The notes beneath the pieces were generated by a model that worked only from the letters and a program-made list of their open reading frames with translations, did not search any database and was not told the DNA's origin. Below, piece after piece: positions 16,763 through 25,063 of a stretch of 64,000 nucleotides of DNA. The position numbers and the translations under genes are program-made. The stretch is from Parachryseolinea silvisoli (GTDB lineage: Bacteria > Bacteroidota > Bacteroidia > Cytophagales > Cyclobacteriaceae), in assembly GCF_021190955.1 (NCBI RefSeq), contig NZ_JAIOAO010000002.1, forward strand, positions 558,001 through 622,000, in the 5' to 3' direction. Position 1 is the stretch's first letter; the number at the start of each line of letters is the position of its first letter.

Positions 16763-17932
16763 ATGGATGTGCTTACAGAGAACCATCGGTTGTTAGATTT
16801 TAGCGAATCTGAAAATCAAAAGATGATCGCGCAGATGGCACGCGACTTTGCCCAACGTGAGATCGTACCTCACATCATGACCTGGGACGAAAGCCAGGAG
16901 TTTCCCATCGACGTATTTCGTAAAATGGGCGCTCTCGGCCTCATGGGCGTACTCGTGCCGGAAGAATACGGCGGAGCCGGACTGGGCTATACGGAATATA
17001 TCACTGCCATTATTGAGATCGCCAGCATAGACGGCTCGATCGGCCTGTCACTGGCGGCGCACAATTCCTTGTGCACAAACCACATCTTACAATTCGGCAA
17101 CGAAGAGCAAAAACGCAAATACCTGCCCCTGCTCGCCTCGGGCGAGTGGATCGGCGCATGGGGCCTGACCGAGCCCAACACAGGCTCCGACGCCGGCAAC
17201 ATGCGCACGACAGCCGTGCGCGACGGCGACTATTATATCTTGAACGGCGCCAAAAACTTTATTACACACGGTCGCTCCGGCAATGTTGCTGTAGTGATTG
17301 TGCGTACCGGTGCCGTAGGTGACGCACACGGCATGAGTGCCTTCATAATAGAAAAGGGTACACCCGGCTTTACATCCGGGAAAAAAGAAAACAAACTGGG
17401 CATGCGCGCCTCTGAAACAGCCGAGCTGATCTTCACAGACTGCCGTATCCACAAATCCCAGTTGCTGGGGCAGGAGGGCGATGGCTTTGTGCAGTCGCTC
17501 AAGATTCTCGACGGCGGTCGCATTTCCATTGCTGCGTTGGGTGTCGGTATTGCCACGGGCGCATTTAAAGCGGCGCTGAAATATTCGCAGGAACGCAAAC
17601 AGTTCGATCAGCCCATCTCCAGCTTCCAGGGCATTTCCTTTAAATTGGCCGACATGGCCACAAAGGTAGAAGCAGCACGTTTGCTCACTTTCCGCGCCGG
17701 CGACTTGAAGAACAACCACAAGCCAGTGACCAAGGAATCGGCCATGGCCAAGCTATATTCCTCTGAAATTGCGGTAGAGGTAGCCAACGACGCCGTACAG
17801 ATCTTCGGCGGGTACGGCTACATCAAGGACTTCCCAGTGGAGAAATTCTACCGCGACGCCAAGCTATGCACCATCGGCGAAGGGACGTCGGAAATTCAAA
17901 AACTGGTCATTTCGCGGGCACTTTTGAAGTAA
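16763..17932 (+). CDS. Acyl-CoA dehydrogenase (short/medium-chain type)
   Basis: 389 residues, the standard length. FAD-binding and fold motifs are visible: [19 protein letters not shown], the [21 protein letters not shown] stretch split across helices, and the catalytic glutamate in [10 protein letters not shown] near the C terminus. These enzymes introduce the alpha-beta double bond in fatty acyl-CoA or branched-chain acyl-CoA degradation and pass electrons to ETF. Bacteroidota often annotate this close homologue as a butyryl-CoA dehydrogenase; chain preference cannot be read here. It is monocistronic by spacing, with the rpsU promoter starting 3 bases after its stop. Confidence 0.94.
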   Translation: MDVLTENHRLLDFSESENQKMIAQMARDFAQREIVPHIMTWDESQEFPIDVFRKMGALGLMGVLVPEEYGGAGLGYTEYITAIIEIASIDGSIGLSLAAHNSLCTNHILQFGNEEQKRKYLPLLASGEWIGAWGLTEPNTGSDAGNMRTTAVRDGDYYILNGAKNFITHGRSGNVAVVIVRTGAVGDAHGMSAFIIEKGTPGFTSGKKENKLGMRASETAELIFTDCRIHKSQLLGQEGDGFVQSLKILDGGRISIAALGVGIATGAFKAALKYSQERKQFDQPISSFQGISFKLADMATKVEAARLLTFRAGDLKNNHKPVTKESAMAKLYSSEIAVEVANDAVQIFGGYGYIKDFPVEKFYRDAKLCTIGEGTSEIQKLVISRALLK

Positions 17933-17934
17933 CG

Positions 17935-17966
17935 TTTGGATAGTCAGTGTGTTTCACCTATATTTG
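17935..17966 (+). promoter_or_regulatory. Bacteroidota-type promoter for rpsU
   Basis: TTTG (17935-17938), a 20-base spacer, and TATATTTG (17959-17966), an exact TAnnTTTG match. The start of transcription would fall about 10 bases before the rpsU ATG, giving a very short leader. Confidence 0.75.
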
Positions 17967-17984
17967 CAGCCCTAAATAAGGAAT

Positions 17985-18182
17985 ATGCTTATTATCAACG
18001 TAAAAGAAAACGAGTCAATCGACAAGGCACTGAAGCGTTTCAAAAAGAAATTTGAGAAAACAGGCGTTTTGAAAGAACTGCGTGCCCGCACATCTTTTGA
18101 GAAACCCTCTGTTCGTCGCCGCAATCAAATCATCCGCGCCGCTTACAGAGAACAGCAACGACTGCTGGAAACTAACGGTTAA
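17985..18182 (+). CDS. rpsU: 30S ribosomal protein S21
   Basis: 65 residues, very basic, starting [20 protein letters not shown] and containing the [14 protein letters not shown] segment expected of bS21. In Bacteroidota, S21 has been implicated in anti-Shine-Dalgarno occlusion, which fits the weak ribosome-binding sites around most genes here (established for the phylum, not shown by this sequence). It has its own promoter and a strong terminator just downstream, so it can be expressed independently of xerC. Confidence 0.97.
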   Translation: MLIINVKENESIDKALKRFKKKFEKTGVLKELRARTSFEKPSVRRRNQIIRAAYREQQRLLETNG

Positions 18183-18254
18183 TTCCGCTTCTAGAGCTTT
18201 TACCGGGATTCTGTGGATAATTAGTTGTCCACAAAGTATCCCCATTGCATAAAC

Positions 18255-18293
18255 ATTCCCCGTAGGCACGTGCTTATGGGGATTATTTTTTTT
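18255..18293 (+). terminator. Rho-independent terminator after rpsU
   Basis: A stem of about 12 pairs including two G-U pairs (18255-18267 with 18272-18284), a 4-base loop, then a long T tract ending at 18293. It lies inside the reading-frame extension upstream of xerC and so argues that the true xerC start is the later ATG at 18339. Confidence 0.85.
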
Positions 18294-18338
18294 ACATTGC
18301 TTCTACACCGGCAAGTAGCGAGACTTGGTGAGGGCAGC

Positions 18339-19217
18339 ATGGTACAATCCTTTCTTACATATCTTCAATCCGAGAAAAGGCTCAGTGCTAACACCATCCT
18401 GGCGTATGAAAGCGACCTCACTCAATTCTTAGGATTTCTCGAAACAACCTTTCCCGGTACTGCCCCCGAAAATGCAGACTACAATGAGCTTCGCTACTGG
18501 ATCGTCCAGCTGGTAGAAGATGGCCTTGGCGCGACTTCCGTCAACCGCAAAATTGCGTGTCTCCGCTCATTCTACAAATTCCTCATGCGCCGCGAGGTCA
18601 TCAAAAAAGATCCGACCGTCAAGATCAAGCCACTGAAGACACCCAAACGTATCCCATCATTTGTGAAAGAAGCCGACATGGTGCGCGTGCTCGACAACAA
18701 GGTATTTGACGATACACTCGACGGTCAGCGCACAAAGCTTATCCTTGAACTTTTCTACGGTACAGGTATGCGTTTGTCCGAACTACTCAACCTGCGTGAA
18801 AATCAAATTGACCTGATAAACAGGACTGTAAAAGTCCTGGGAAAAAGAAACAAGGAAAGAATCATCCCATTTTCGCTGAACCTCGTTTCAATAATAGAAG
18901 ACTATAAGAACGTGAGAAACCGGGAAGTTGAAAATAGGGGACACGGCCTGTTGCTCGTTACAGATGCTGGCGAGCCCTGTTACCCAATGATGGTCTATCG
19001 CATTGTGAAGACACACTTGCAAATCTCTTCGGCCGAACGAAAAAGTCCGCACGTACTGCGTCACACATATGCCACCCATCTGTTAAACAAAGGAGCGGAA
19101 ATAAACGCCGTAAAAGATCTGCTCGGCCACAGCAGCCTCGCAGCAACACAGGTATATACTCACAATTCAATCGAGAAGCTTAAGAAGGCATTCGACCTGG
19201 CGCATCCCAAGGCGTGA
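18339..19217 (+). CDS. xerC: Tyrosine site-specific recombinase XerC/XerD family
   Basis: 292 residues from the ATG at 18339; an upstream extension of 38 codons is rejected because it spans the rpsU terminator. The N-terminal SAM-like core-binding domain is followed by the catalytic domain with Arg145 (GTGMRLSEL), Lys169 (LGKRNKERIIPF), His238 and Arg241 (HVLRHTYATH), His264 (LGHSSLAATQ) and the nucleophile Tyr273 (VYTH). All catalytic residues are present. Xer recombinases resolve chromosome dimers at dif. Position between rpsU and hpf is the usual Bacteroidota arrangement of the housekeeping Xer gene, so this is not a phage or transposon integrase. Confidence 0.94.
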   Translation: MVQSFLTYLQSEKRLSANTILAYESDLTQFLGFLETTFPGTAPENADYNELRYWIVQLVEDGLGATSVNRKIACLRSFYKFLMRREVIKKDPTVKIKPLKTPKRIPSFVKEADMVRVLDNKVFDDTLDGQRTKLILELFYGTGMRLSELLNLRENQIDLINRTVKVLGKRNKERIIPFSLNLVSIIEDYKNVRNREVENRGHGLLLVTDAGEPCYPMMVYRIVKTHLQISSAERKSPHVLRHTYATHLLNKGAEINAVKDLLGHSSLAATQVYTHNSIEKLKKAFDLAHPKA

Positions 19218-19354
19218 GGCTGCATCCCACCATCATTATACTCTACTCAGTATGACTATAACCAACCACGCATGACAGCATAATTACTTACCGAAAGCCC
19301 CGGACTTTCCAAAAACCGGCATAATTCTATTGTTCACTTTAAATTTCAACAATT

Positions 19355-19660
19355 ATGAAGTTACAAGTTCATTCCATCCATTTCGACGCTGATCGCAAGC
19401 TGATCAACTTCATCCAGAAAAAGCTCGACAAGCTCGATACATTTTATGATCGCCTGGTGGATGGTGAGGTGTTTCTCCGACTGAATAATGAAGGTGCTGA
19501 GAACAAAACAGTAGAGATCAAGCTGCGTGTACCCGGTAATATGCTCTTTGCCACAGAAAAGGCAAAATCGTTTGAAGCCGCTGCCGGATTAGCCGCAGAC
19601 GCTCTGCGCATGCAGCTCGATAAGTTCAAAACACGCGTTCGAAACAATAAAGTCTCATAA
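19355..19660 (+). CDS. hpf: Ribosome hibernation-promoting factor (short HPF/RaiA family)
   Basis: 101 residues with the beta-alpha-beta-beta-beta-alpha pattern of the S30AE family: VHSIHFDADRKLINFIQKKL, then the FYDRLVDGEVFLRL strand pair, KTVEIKLRVPGN, and a basic C-terminal helix (LRMQLDKFKTRV). It binds the 30S decoding region and silences ribosomes in stationary phase. It lacks the long C-terminal dimerisation domain, so it is the short form. It lies 137 bases after xerC and ends at a strong bidirectional terminator. Confidence 0.92.
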   Translation: MKLQVHSIHFDADRKLINFIQKKLDKLDTFYDRLVDGEVFLRLNNEGAENKTVEIKLRVPGNMLFATEKAKSFEAAAGLAADALRMQLDKFKTRVRNNKVS

Positions 19661-19700
19661 TAGGACAATGCGGGGCAGCAACCTCGCAGTGTGCCAATAA

Positions 19701-19742
19701 AAAAGAAAGAGCCTCTCATGTTTATGAGAGGCTCTTTCTTTT
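19701..19742. terminator. Bidirectional terminator between hpf and skp genes
   Basis: A 19-base inverted repeat (19701-19719 and 19724-19742) with a 4-base loop; one end is A-rich and the other T-rich, so it serves both hpf on the plus strand and the Skp-like gene ending at 19761 on the minus strand. Confidence 0.92.
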
Positions 19743-19760
19743 TGCGCTCAGACGCAAATA

Positions 19761-20330
19761 TTATTTCTTCGGTGCAGGTGTTGTTGTAGCAGGTGCAGTA
19801 GTAGTCGCCGGCTTCGGCGTTACACCCATTTTCTTCAACACCAGATCAGAGATATCCATCTTTTCGTCACCATACAGGATCACGTCCAGGCCGCCGATCT
19901 GCTGGTTCAGAATGAACGAAAATCCGTTCTCCTTTGCAGTTTCTTCGATGTTCTTACCTACTTTCTTGTAAATAGGATCCATCAGCTGGGTCTGTTTGTT
20001 TTGAATAGTAGTTTGAGCATCCTGCTGGAACTTCTCAATGTTTTGTTGCAGCTGTTGCAGTTCGCGCTCTGTGTTTACACGCACAGGCTCCAGCATGGTA
20101 TTGATATTGGCTTGGTAGTCGGCTAGTTTCTTTTGAAACTCCTGTACCTTGGTATCACTTTGATTTTTGAGCTGTGTCTGTAGCGACTTCAGTTCGGCAT
20201 CGACCTGCTTGGACTCCGGCATCTGGGCAAATATGTAGTCTACATCTGCATAGCCGACCTTCACAGGAGCCTGTGCATGAGCGACAGCAGCTGTCATTCC
20301 CAGCACCACAAGTAAAACGAGTTTTCTCAT
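19761..20330 (-). CDS. OmpH/Skp-family periplasmic chaperone (second copy)
   Basis: 189 residues from the ATG at 20330; the reading frame extends 4 codons further but only from a TTG. Signal peptide (MRKLVLLVVLGMTAAVAHAQ), then GYADVDYIFAQMPE, the hallmark N-terminal strand, a long coiled-coil hairpin of Gln/Lys-rich helices, and the ILNQQIGGLDVILYGDE strand. Skp binds unfolded outer-membrane proteins in the periplasm. A low-complexity Thr/Ala/Pro tail (about 20 residues) follows the Skp core and is an unusual addition. It ends the bamA operon, 15 bases after the first Skp gene. Confidence 0.92.
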   Translation of the reverse strand: MRKLVLLVVLGMTAAVAHAQAPVKVGYADVDYIFAQMPESKQVDAELKSLQTQLKNQSDTKVQEFQKKLADYQANINTMLEPVRVNTERELQQLQQNIEKFQQDAQTTIQNKQTQLMDPIYKKVGKNIEETAKENGFSFILNQQIGGLDVILYGDEKMDISDLVLKKMGVTPKPATTTAPATTTPAPKK

Positions 20331-20345
20331 TACGGTATTCAATTT

Positions 20346-20882
20346 TTAGTTTTTAATCTCATCATTCGGGTCACCCAACCCAAGCTCATCCAATACGAAG
20401 TCGGTATAGTCATACCGCGGATCGGTGTAGATCATCGTCAGCTCACCTGCCTTGTCAAAGACAATATGCAGATTTTTTTGCTTGGCGACTTTGTCCACCG
20501 CATCCCACACCTTGTCCTGGATCGGCTTCGTCAACTCCTGTTTTTTCAGGAAGAACAAGCCGCCAAATCCAAACACCTTCTTCTGGTAGTCCTTTAGCTC
20601 AACTTCTTTTTTGTGAATTTCATCCGTCCGCTCTTTCCGCATGGCATCCGTCAACAACACTTGTTCCGCCTGGAGGGCGCTGTACATGGCCTGAATCTTT
20701 TTGTCCATGTCGGCGATCTCCTTTTCCCAGGCAACGGATAACTGGCTGATCTCATCCTGAGCCTTTTTATAATCAGGCATTTTCTCCAGAATGTAGTTCG
20801 TGTCAATGTATCCGAACCTCTGAGCGTTGACAAAATTCAGGCCGAAAATGAGAAAAAATATCGTAATAATATAGACCCGCAT
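20346..20882 (-). CDS. OmpH/Skp-family periplasmic chaperone (first copy)
   Basis: 178 residues. Signal peptide ending at NAQ, then RFGYIDTNYILEKMPDYK, a coiled-coil hairpin, and the conserved closing segment NLHIVFDKAGELTMIYTDP. It is a second Skp-like chaperone, divergent from the gene that follows it. It begins 2 bases after the bamA stop, so it is certainly cotranscribed with the outer-membrane assembly gene whose clients it should escort. The two copies share pattern but only moderate residue identity, suggesting specialised clients. Confidence 0.93.
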   Translation of the reverse strand: MRVYIITIFFLIFGLNFVNAQRFGYIDTNYILEKMPDYKKAQDEISQLSVAWEKEIADMDKKIQAMYSALQAEQVLLTDAMRKERTDEIHKKEVELKDYQKKVFGFGGLFFLKKQELTKPIQDKVWDAVDKVAKQKNLHIVFDKAGELTMIYTDPRYDYTDFVLDELGLGDPNDEIKN

Positions 20883-20884
20883 AA

Positions 20885-23563
20885 TTATCTGAGTTGCTGA
20901 CCGATAGTAAAGTGGAATTGCGACCCGCTGACAGGCCCTCTTCCATTTAACGGCACTGGATCGAAACCATATCCCCAGTTCAAGCCAATCAACCCAAATG
21001 CCGGCATAAAGATCCGGGCACCAAACCCGGCAGATTTATACAGGTTAAACGGATTAAAATCATCGTAATTGTTCCAGTTATTACCCGCTTCTGTGAAGAC
21101 AAAACCATAAATCGTGGCGGCATTACCCGTCGTTACGGGATAGCGCAATTCAAGACCAAGTTTGTCGTATACAATACCCCCCGCCAGCACACCCTGGCCA
21201 CTGTTCAGGCTTTGGTCGTAGTACGGAGGCGTAATGGAGTTGTTCTGGTAGCCGCGCAGACCGATCACTTCCTGACCTAACAGGAACGAATTGAAACCAC
21301 CCGCCAGACCGTCGCCACCGAGGTAGAACCGCTCGAACGGTCCAATACCCGCCTTGTCCGTGTATTTGCCAATGAAGCCAAAGTGTGCCTTCGCCTCCAG
21401 CACCAATTTTTTCTTGTTGTCCAGTGGCAGGTAGTACTTCGCATCGAACATCCACTTGTGATATTCAATCCATTGATATTTCACAGCCGGCTCGGCCGTC
21501 GAGTAATTGATGTCGCGCCACAGCGAGAATGGCGGCGTGAGCGTTACGCTCAACGAAATAGTTGAACCTTGCGCCGGGTACATCGGATTGTCGATGCTGT
21601 TACGCGCCAGCGTCGTATTGAACGTAAAGCTGTTGGACACACCGTCCGTATATCCCAGACCGGAGTTCCAGTTCTGCAGAATATAACGCAGGTATGATAC
21701 CGAGTTTGTCAACGTAAAGTAATTGTCAGGCCACTCCAGCAAACGGCCCAAACCCACCGTCACGCTATGTACTTGCAGACGCGAATCGTTGTCGCTGGTC
21801 GTGATACCATACGGGTAACGCTGGAATGAGCTGTTAAAGCTGACCGACAGCGAGTGCGGCTTGCGGCCGCCCAGCCAGGGCTCGGTAAACGAGAAGCTGT
21901 AGCTTTGGAAAGAACGGCCGTTTGCCTGCGCACGCAGCGACAGACGCTGACCATCACCCACCGGCAATGGACGCCAGTGTTCAAAGTGCGGTATATTACG
22001 CAACGAGAAGTTGTTGAAGGTCAGACCCAGCGTACCCACGAAGCCGTAATAACCACCCCAACCACCGGAAAGCTCCACCTGGTCGTTTGATTGTTCTTCG
22101 ACAGTCCACTGAACGTCCACCGTTCCGTTCGCCGGATTCGGTACCAGGTTCTGGCCGATCTTGTCAGGCGCAAAGTAGCCCAGTTGACCCAGCTTCTGCT
22201 GCGTACGGATGATATCCGAACGTCTGAATTTCTGACCGGGAATAGTGCTTAGCTCACGACGGATTACGTGGTCACTGGTACGCTCGTTACCGGCGATCGT
22301 CACTTCATTGATTGTAGCCTGCTCACCCTCGAAGATGCGCATCTCCACGTCGATCGAGTCACCCTCTACCGCTACCTCCACCGGGTTGATCCGAAAGAAC
22401 AGATAACCGTCGTCCATGTACAGACCGCTAATGTCCATCCCCTTCGGGTTGAACTGAAGCTTCTTCTGGATCATCTCATTATTATAAACATCACCCTTGC
22501 TGATGCCAAGGACCGCGCCGAGCTGCTTGTCGGTATAGATATAGTTACCGGTCCAGATGATATTGCGGAAGTAGTACTTCGGGCCTTCATATATATGCAG
22601 GTCGATGTCGATCGTGCGACCGTCGTGTGCATAGACGGTGTCGGTGACGATCTCCGCATCGCGGTAGCCTTTTGTATTGAAATAGGCAACGACCGCCTTC
22701 TTGTCGTCTTCGTAGTCGCTCTGGATGAACTTCGAGCTGCTGAAAATATTCAGTTTAACGTTGTCATTCAGAAACTCCTTCGCTTCTTTCCAGCTCACTT
22801 TGTAACTGGAGTCCATAAACTCTTTCGGCCTGATGCCGGCGATCTCTTTCAGCAGCGTACGGTGCAACGCAAAACGGGGACGCTCATGCGTGCCCTTCAT
22901 TTTCTTCTTCAGCTTGGCGTCGTCAATGTTTTCGTTACCCGTAAACGCAATGTGATTAATCTTTACTTTCGACTTTGGATTAACCGCGATCCGCATAATG
23001 ATCCCGTCACGCAACGTGTCGGCATCCTGGGTGATCTTTACCTCGGTATTGAGGAAGCCTTTTTTGACAAAATATTTCTTAACCGCCAGTTCGGTGTTAC
23101 GCACCATGGCGTCGTTTACAATCTTACCGCGTATAAGTGTCAGGTCTTCTTTCAGACCACTCTCCTGTGACTTGGAAATACCAGTAAAGTAAAAACTGGT
23201 CAGGCGGGGCCGCTCGGCAAGCACAATATTGAGGTACACGTTTTCGCCTTCAATACGATCTACCTTGATAGTAACATCGCCCACCAGACCGTGTTTCCAC
23301 AGACTGCGAATGGCCGTCGTGATTGCATCGCCCGGAATCTTGATCTTATCGCCCACCTTCAGACCCGTCAGCGACACCATGGCGTTTTTGTCCAATATGT
23401 TCAAGCCGGTCACTTCAATGCCTGCAATGGCATACTCCGCCGGGTTGGCGTAGTTCAGGTTATTTTCAGCGCCAGCCCCGGAACGTTCGCGATTTCGTCT
23501 GAATTGAGCCCATGTATCAACTGTGAAACCCAAAAGGATCATCAGGAATAAAACTTTCTTCAT
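20885..23563 (-). CDS. bamA: Outer membrane protein assembly factor BamA
   Basis: 892 residues from the ATG at 23563, which shares one base with the uppS stop (TGATG); a TTG one codon earlier is not needed. Signal peptide ending TWAQ, a short Arg/Asn-rich spacer, then five POTRA repeats over about residues 45-430 and an Omp85 barrel from about 490 to the C terminus. The barrel carries the conserved lid-loop-like GRGPVSGSQFHFTIGQQLR end and a G-x-GGxxSFLLG segment (FYLGGDGLAGGFNS). BamA folds and inserts outer-membrane beta barrels. The following two Skp-like genes are in the same operon. Confidence 0.95.
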   Translation of the reverse strand: MKKVLFLMILLGFTVDTWAQFRRNRERSGAGAENNLNYANPAEYAIAGIEVTGLNILDKNAMVSLTGLKVGDKIKIPGDAITTAIRSLWKHGLVGDVTIKVDRIEGENVYLNIVLAERPRLTSFYFTGISKSQESGLKEDLTLIRGKIVNDAMVRNTELAVKKYFVKKGFLNTEVKITQDADTLRDGIIMRIAVNPKSKVKINHIAFTGNENIDDAKLKKKMKGTHERPRFALHRTLLKEIAGIRPKEFMDSSYKVSWKEAKEFLNDNVKLNIFSSSKFIQSDYEDDKKAVVAYFNTKGYRDAEIVTDTVYAHDGRTIDIDLHIYEGPKYYFRNIIWTGNYIYTDKQLGAVLGISKGDVYNNEMIQKKLQFNPKGMDISGLYMDDGYLFFRINPVEVAVEGDSIDVEMRIFEGEQATINEVTIAGNERTSDHVIRRELSTIPGQKFRRSDIIRTQQKLGQLGYFAPDKIGQNLVPNPANGTVDVQWTVEEQSNDQVELSGGWGGYYGFVGTLGLTFNNFSLRNIPHFEHWRPLPVGDGQRLSLRAQANGRSFQSYSFSFTEPWLGGRKPHSLSVSFNSSFQRYPYGITTSDNDSRLQVHSVTVGLGRLLEWPDNYFTLTNSVSYLRYILQNWNSGLGYTDGVSNSFTFNTTLARNSIDNPMYPAQGSTISLSVTLTPPFSLWRDINYSTAEPAVKYQWIEYHKWMFDAKYYLPLDNKKKLVLEAKAHFGFIGKYTDKAGIGPFERFYLGGDGLAGGFNSFLLGQEVIGLRGYQNNSITPPYYDQSLNSGQGVLAGGIVYDKLGLELRYPVTTGNAATIYGFVFTEAGNNWNNYDDFNPFNLYKSAGFGARIFMPAFGLIGLNWGYGFDPVPLNGRGPVSGSQFHFTIGQQLR

Positions 23564-24315
23564 CAACTTACGGGATTCAATTGTTCGCTAGTTTTTCCAA
23601 ATCTTCGTTCGCGCTGCTGATACGACCAAATGGCCTCATACAGGTGCTCCCTGCGGAAATCGGGCCAAAGTGTGGGTGTGATAAAAAGCTCGGTGTAAGC
23701 AATCTGCCACAGTAGGAAATTGCTCACGCGCATTTCACCACTGGTGCGGATCAACAGCTCTGGGTCTGGGATGCCAGAAGTCTGCAAATAGTTCTCAAGA
23801 ACCCGCTCATTTATTTCCTCCGGCGCCAATTTCCCGCTCTTGACCTCCGCCGCCAGCTGCTTCACTGCATTTATAATCTCCCGGCGGCCCCCATAGCTCA
23901 ACGCCAGGATCAGGGTAAGCCCTGTATTATTTTTGGTCTGGTTCATCGCCCAGGCCAGATTGTTCTGACAGTCCGGGGGCAGTTGCGACGTCTCACCGAT
24001 CGTCGTCAGCCGAACCTTGTTGTCCATTAAGGTTTTAATCTCGCCCTTGATGGTGCTAACCAATAGCTCCATCAACCCATCTACCTCGGCCTTTGGACGC
24101 GTCCAGTTCTCGGTCGAAAAAGCGTACAGCGTCAGGTATTTTACCCCAAGCTCAGCACAACCTTCCGTCACATCTTTTACAGCCTGAATGGCGTTGCGAT
24201 GCCCGAAAATGCGCATAGCACCCTTCTTTTTAGCCCATCGGCCATTGCCATCCATGATGATAGCAAGGTGCTGGGGAAGATTATTTAAATCTATATGTTC
24301 CTTTAGAGAAGCCAC
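23563..24315 (-). CDS. uppS: Undecaprenyl diphosphate synthase (cis-prenyltransferase)
   Basis: 250 residues beginning with a GTG codon. The catalytic MDGNGRWAKKKG has Asp22; HRNAIQAVKDV, the LTLYAFSTENWTRP motif and the C-terminal RTSGEMRVSNFLLWQIAYTE-like end (split by one residue) are all conserved. It makes the C55 carrier lipid for peptidoglycan and surface polysaccharide. The TGATG overlap couples it to bamA. The arrangement nadK / DUF6089 / uppS / bamA / Skp is a familiar Bacteroidota cell-envelope cluster. Confidence 0.96.
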   Translation of the reverse strand: MASLKEHIDLNNLPQHLAIIMDGNGRWAKKKGAMRIFGHRNAIQAVKDVTEGCAELGVKYLTLYAFSTENWTRPKAEVDGLMELLVSTIKGEIKTLMDNKVRLTTIGETSQLPPDCQNNLAWAMNQTKNNTGLTLILALSYGGRREIINAVKQLAAEVKSGKLAPEEINERVLENYLQTSGIPDPELLIRTSGEMRVSNFLLWQIAYTELFITPTLWPDFRREHLYEAIWSYQQRERRFGKTSEQLNPVS

Positions 24316-24370
24316 AAGAGGTCAAAAGTAGTAAAAAGCCGTATGGGTTAAAAGAAAAGCGACAGAAGGA

Positions 24371-25063
24371 CTATTTATAAGGGCTTCTGGGGCAGGGAAT
24401 TTCGTAAAAAGTCCGTGTCAGGCTAATTCCCAGGTAGTAGAAGGTATCGTTGTCGTTCGGGTTGCCGTATTGATAGTTCTTGTAACGAAGGTCGCCACCC
24501 GAAATATTGTCGAGGTTATCAAAGAAGGTCTTGCGCACGCCAAGCTCCAGGCCGAAATACCACTTGGGGTTGTACACATATTTTACGCCCAGCCCAAACG
24601 GTATGGACACTTGCACGTTGCTGTATTCTTCGGTCTTTTCAGCATTGCCCGAAATACCGAACAGTCCCACGCCGCCAAACAGATAAGGGTTCAACCGCAC
24701 AAAGCGCTTGGAGTCGCGCCAGTCGAGAAAATGATATTCCAACACCGTCGACACTTCCATCAAAAAGATGTCGAACGAAGCATCGCGCTGCTGGGCAAAA
24801 GCATCGAGCGGTTTTTCAGAGGCGCTGAGCTGGCCGGCAGTCAGGCTGGTGCGAAAGCTCACCACGTTGCTAAGGTTGGAACGGTAAAAGACCGTTGCCG
24901 CCGGACGCGAATATTTAAAATTATAATTGTGTACGAGGTCTCCCGTATAATTAAACGTGCCAATGCCGAACCCCACTTCCGAGCGCTGTGCGTGCGCCCA
25001 ATCCCATGACAACAGAAAGATTATAAAACCAAAAGACAGCCTTGTCAACGTATAACGGATCAT
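24371..25063 (-). CDS. DUF6089-family outer membrane beta-barrel protein
   Basis: 230 residues with a signal peptide ending AHAQ and alternating beta strands (EVGFGIGTFNYTGDL, then a PYLFGGVGLFG turn, then YYLGISLTRTFY at the end), the pattern of the small PorT/DUF6089 barrel family. Function is unknown; the NYTGDL motif matches NYYGDL of the larger upstream copy. Its ATG overlaps the stop of that copy (ATGA), so both are coupled. Membrane-assembly context (uppS, bamA) suggests an envelope role, but that is inference. Confidence 0.8.
   Translation of the reverse strand: MIRYTLTRLSFGFIIFLLSWDWAHAQRSEVGFGIGTFNYTGDLVHNYNFKYSRPAATVFYRSNLSNVVSFRTSLTAGQLSASEKPLDAFAQQRDASFDIFLMEVSTVLEYHFLDWRDSKRFVRLNPYLFGGVGLFGISGNAEKTEEYSNVQVSIPFGLGVKYVYNPKWYFGLELGVRKTFFDNLDNISGGDLRYKNYQYGNPNDNDTFYYLGISLTRTFYEIPCPRSPYK

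Noticed and set aside
18225-18338. Extension of xerC by 38 codons upstream of the chosen ATG.
   Set aside because: It spans a strong rpsU terminator with a T tract; the known Xer core starts at the ATG at 18339.
22268-23170. 300-residue plus-strand frame opposite bamA.
   Set aside because: Antisense shadow of the POTRA region; no signal, domain or start context.
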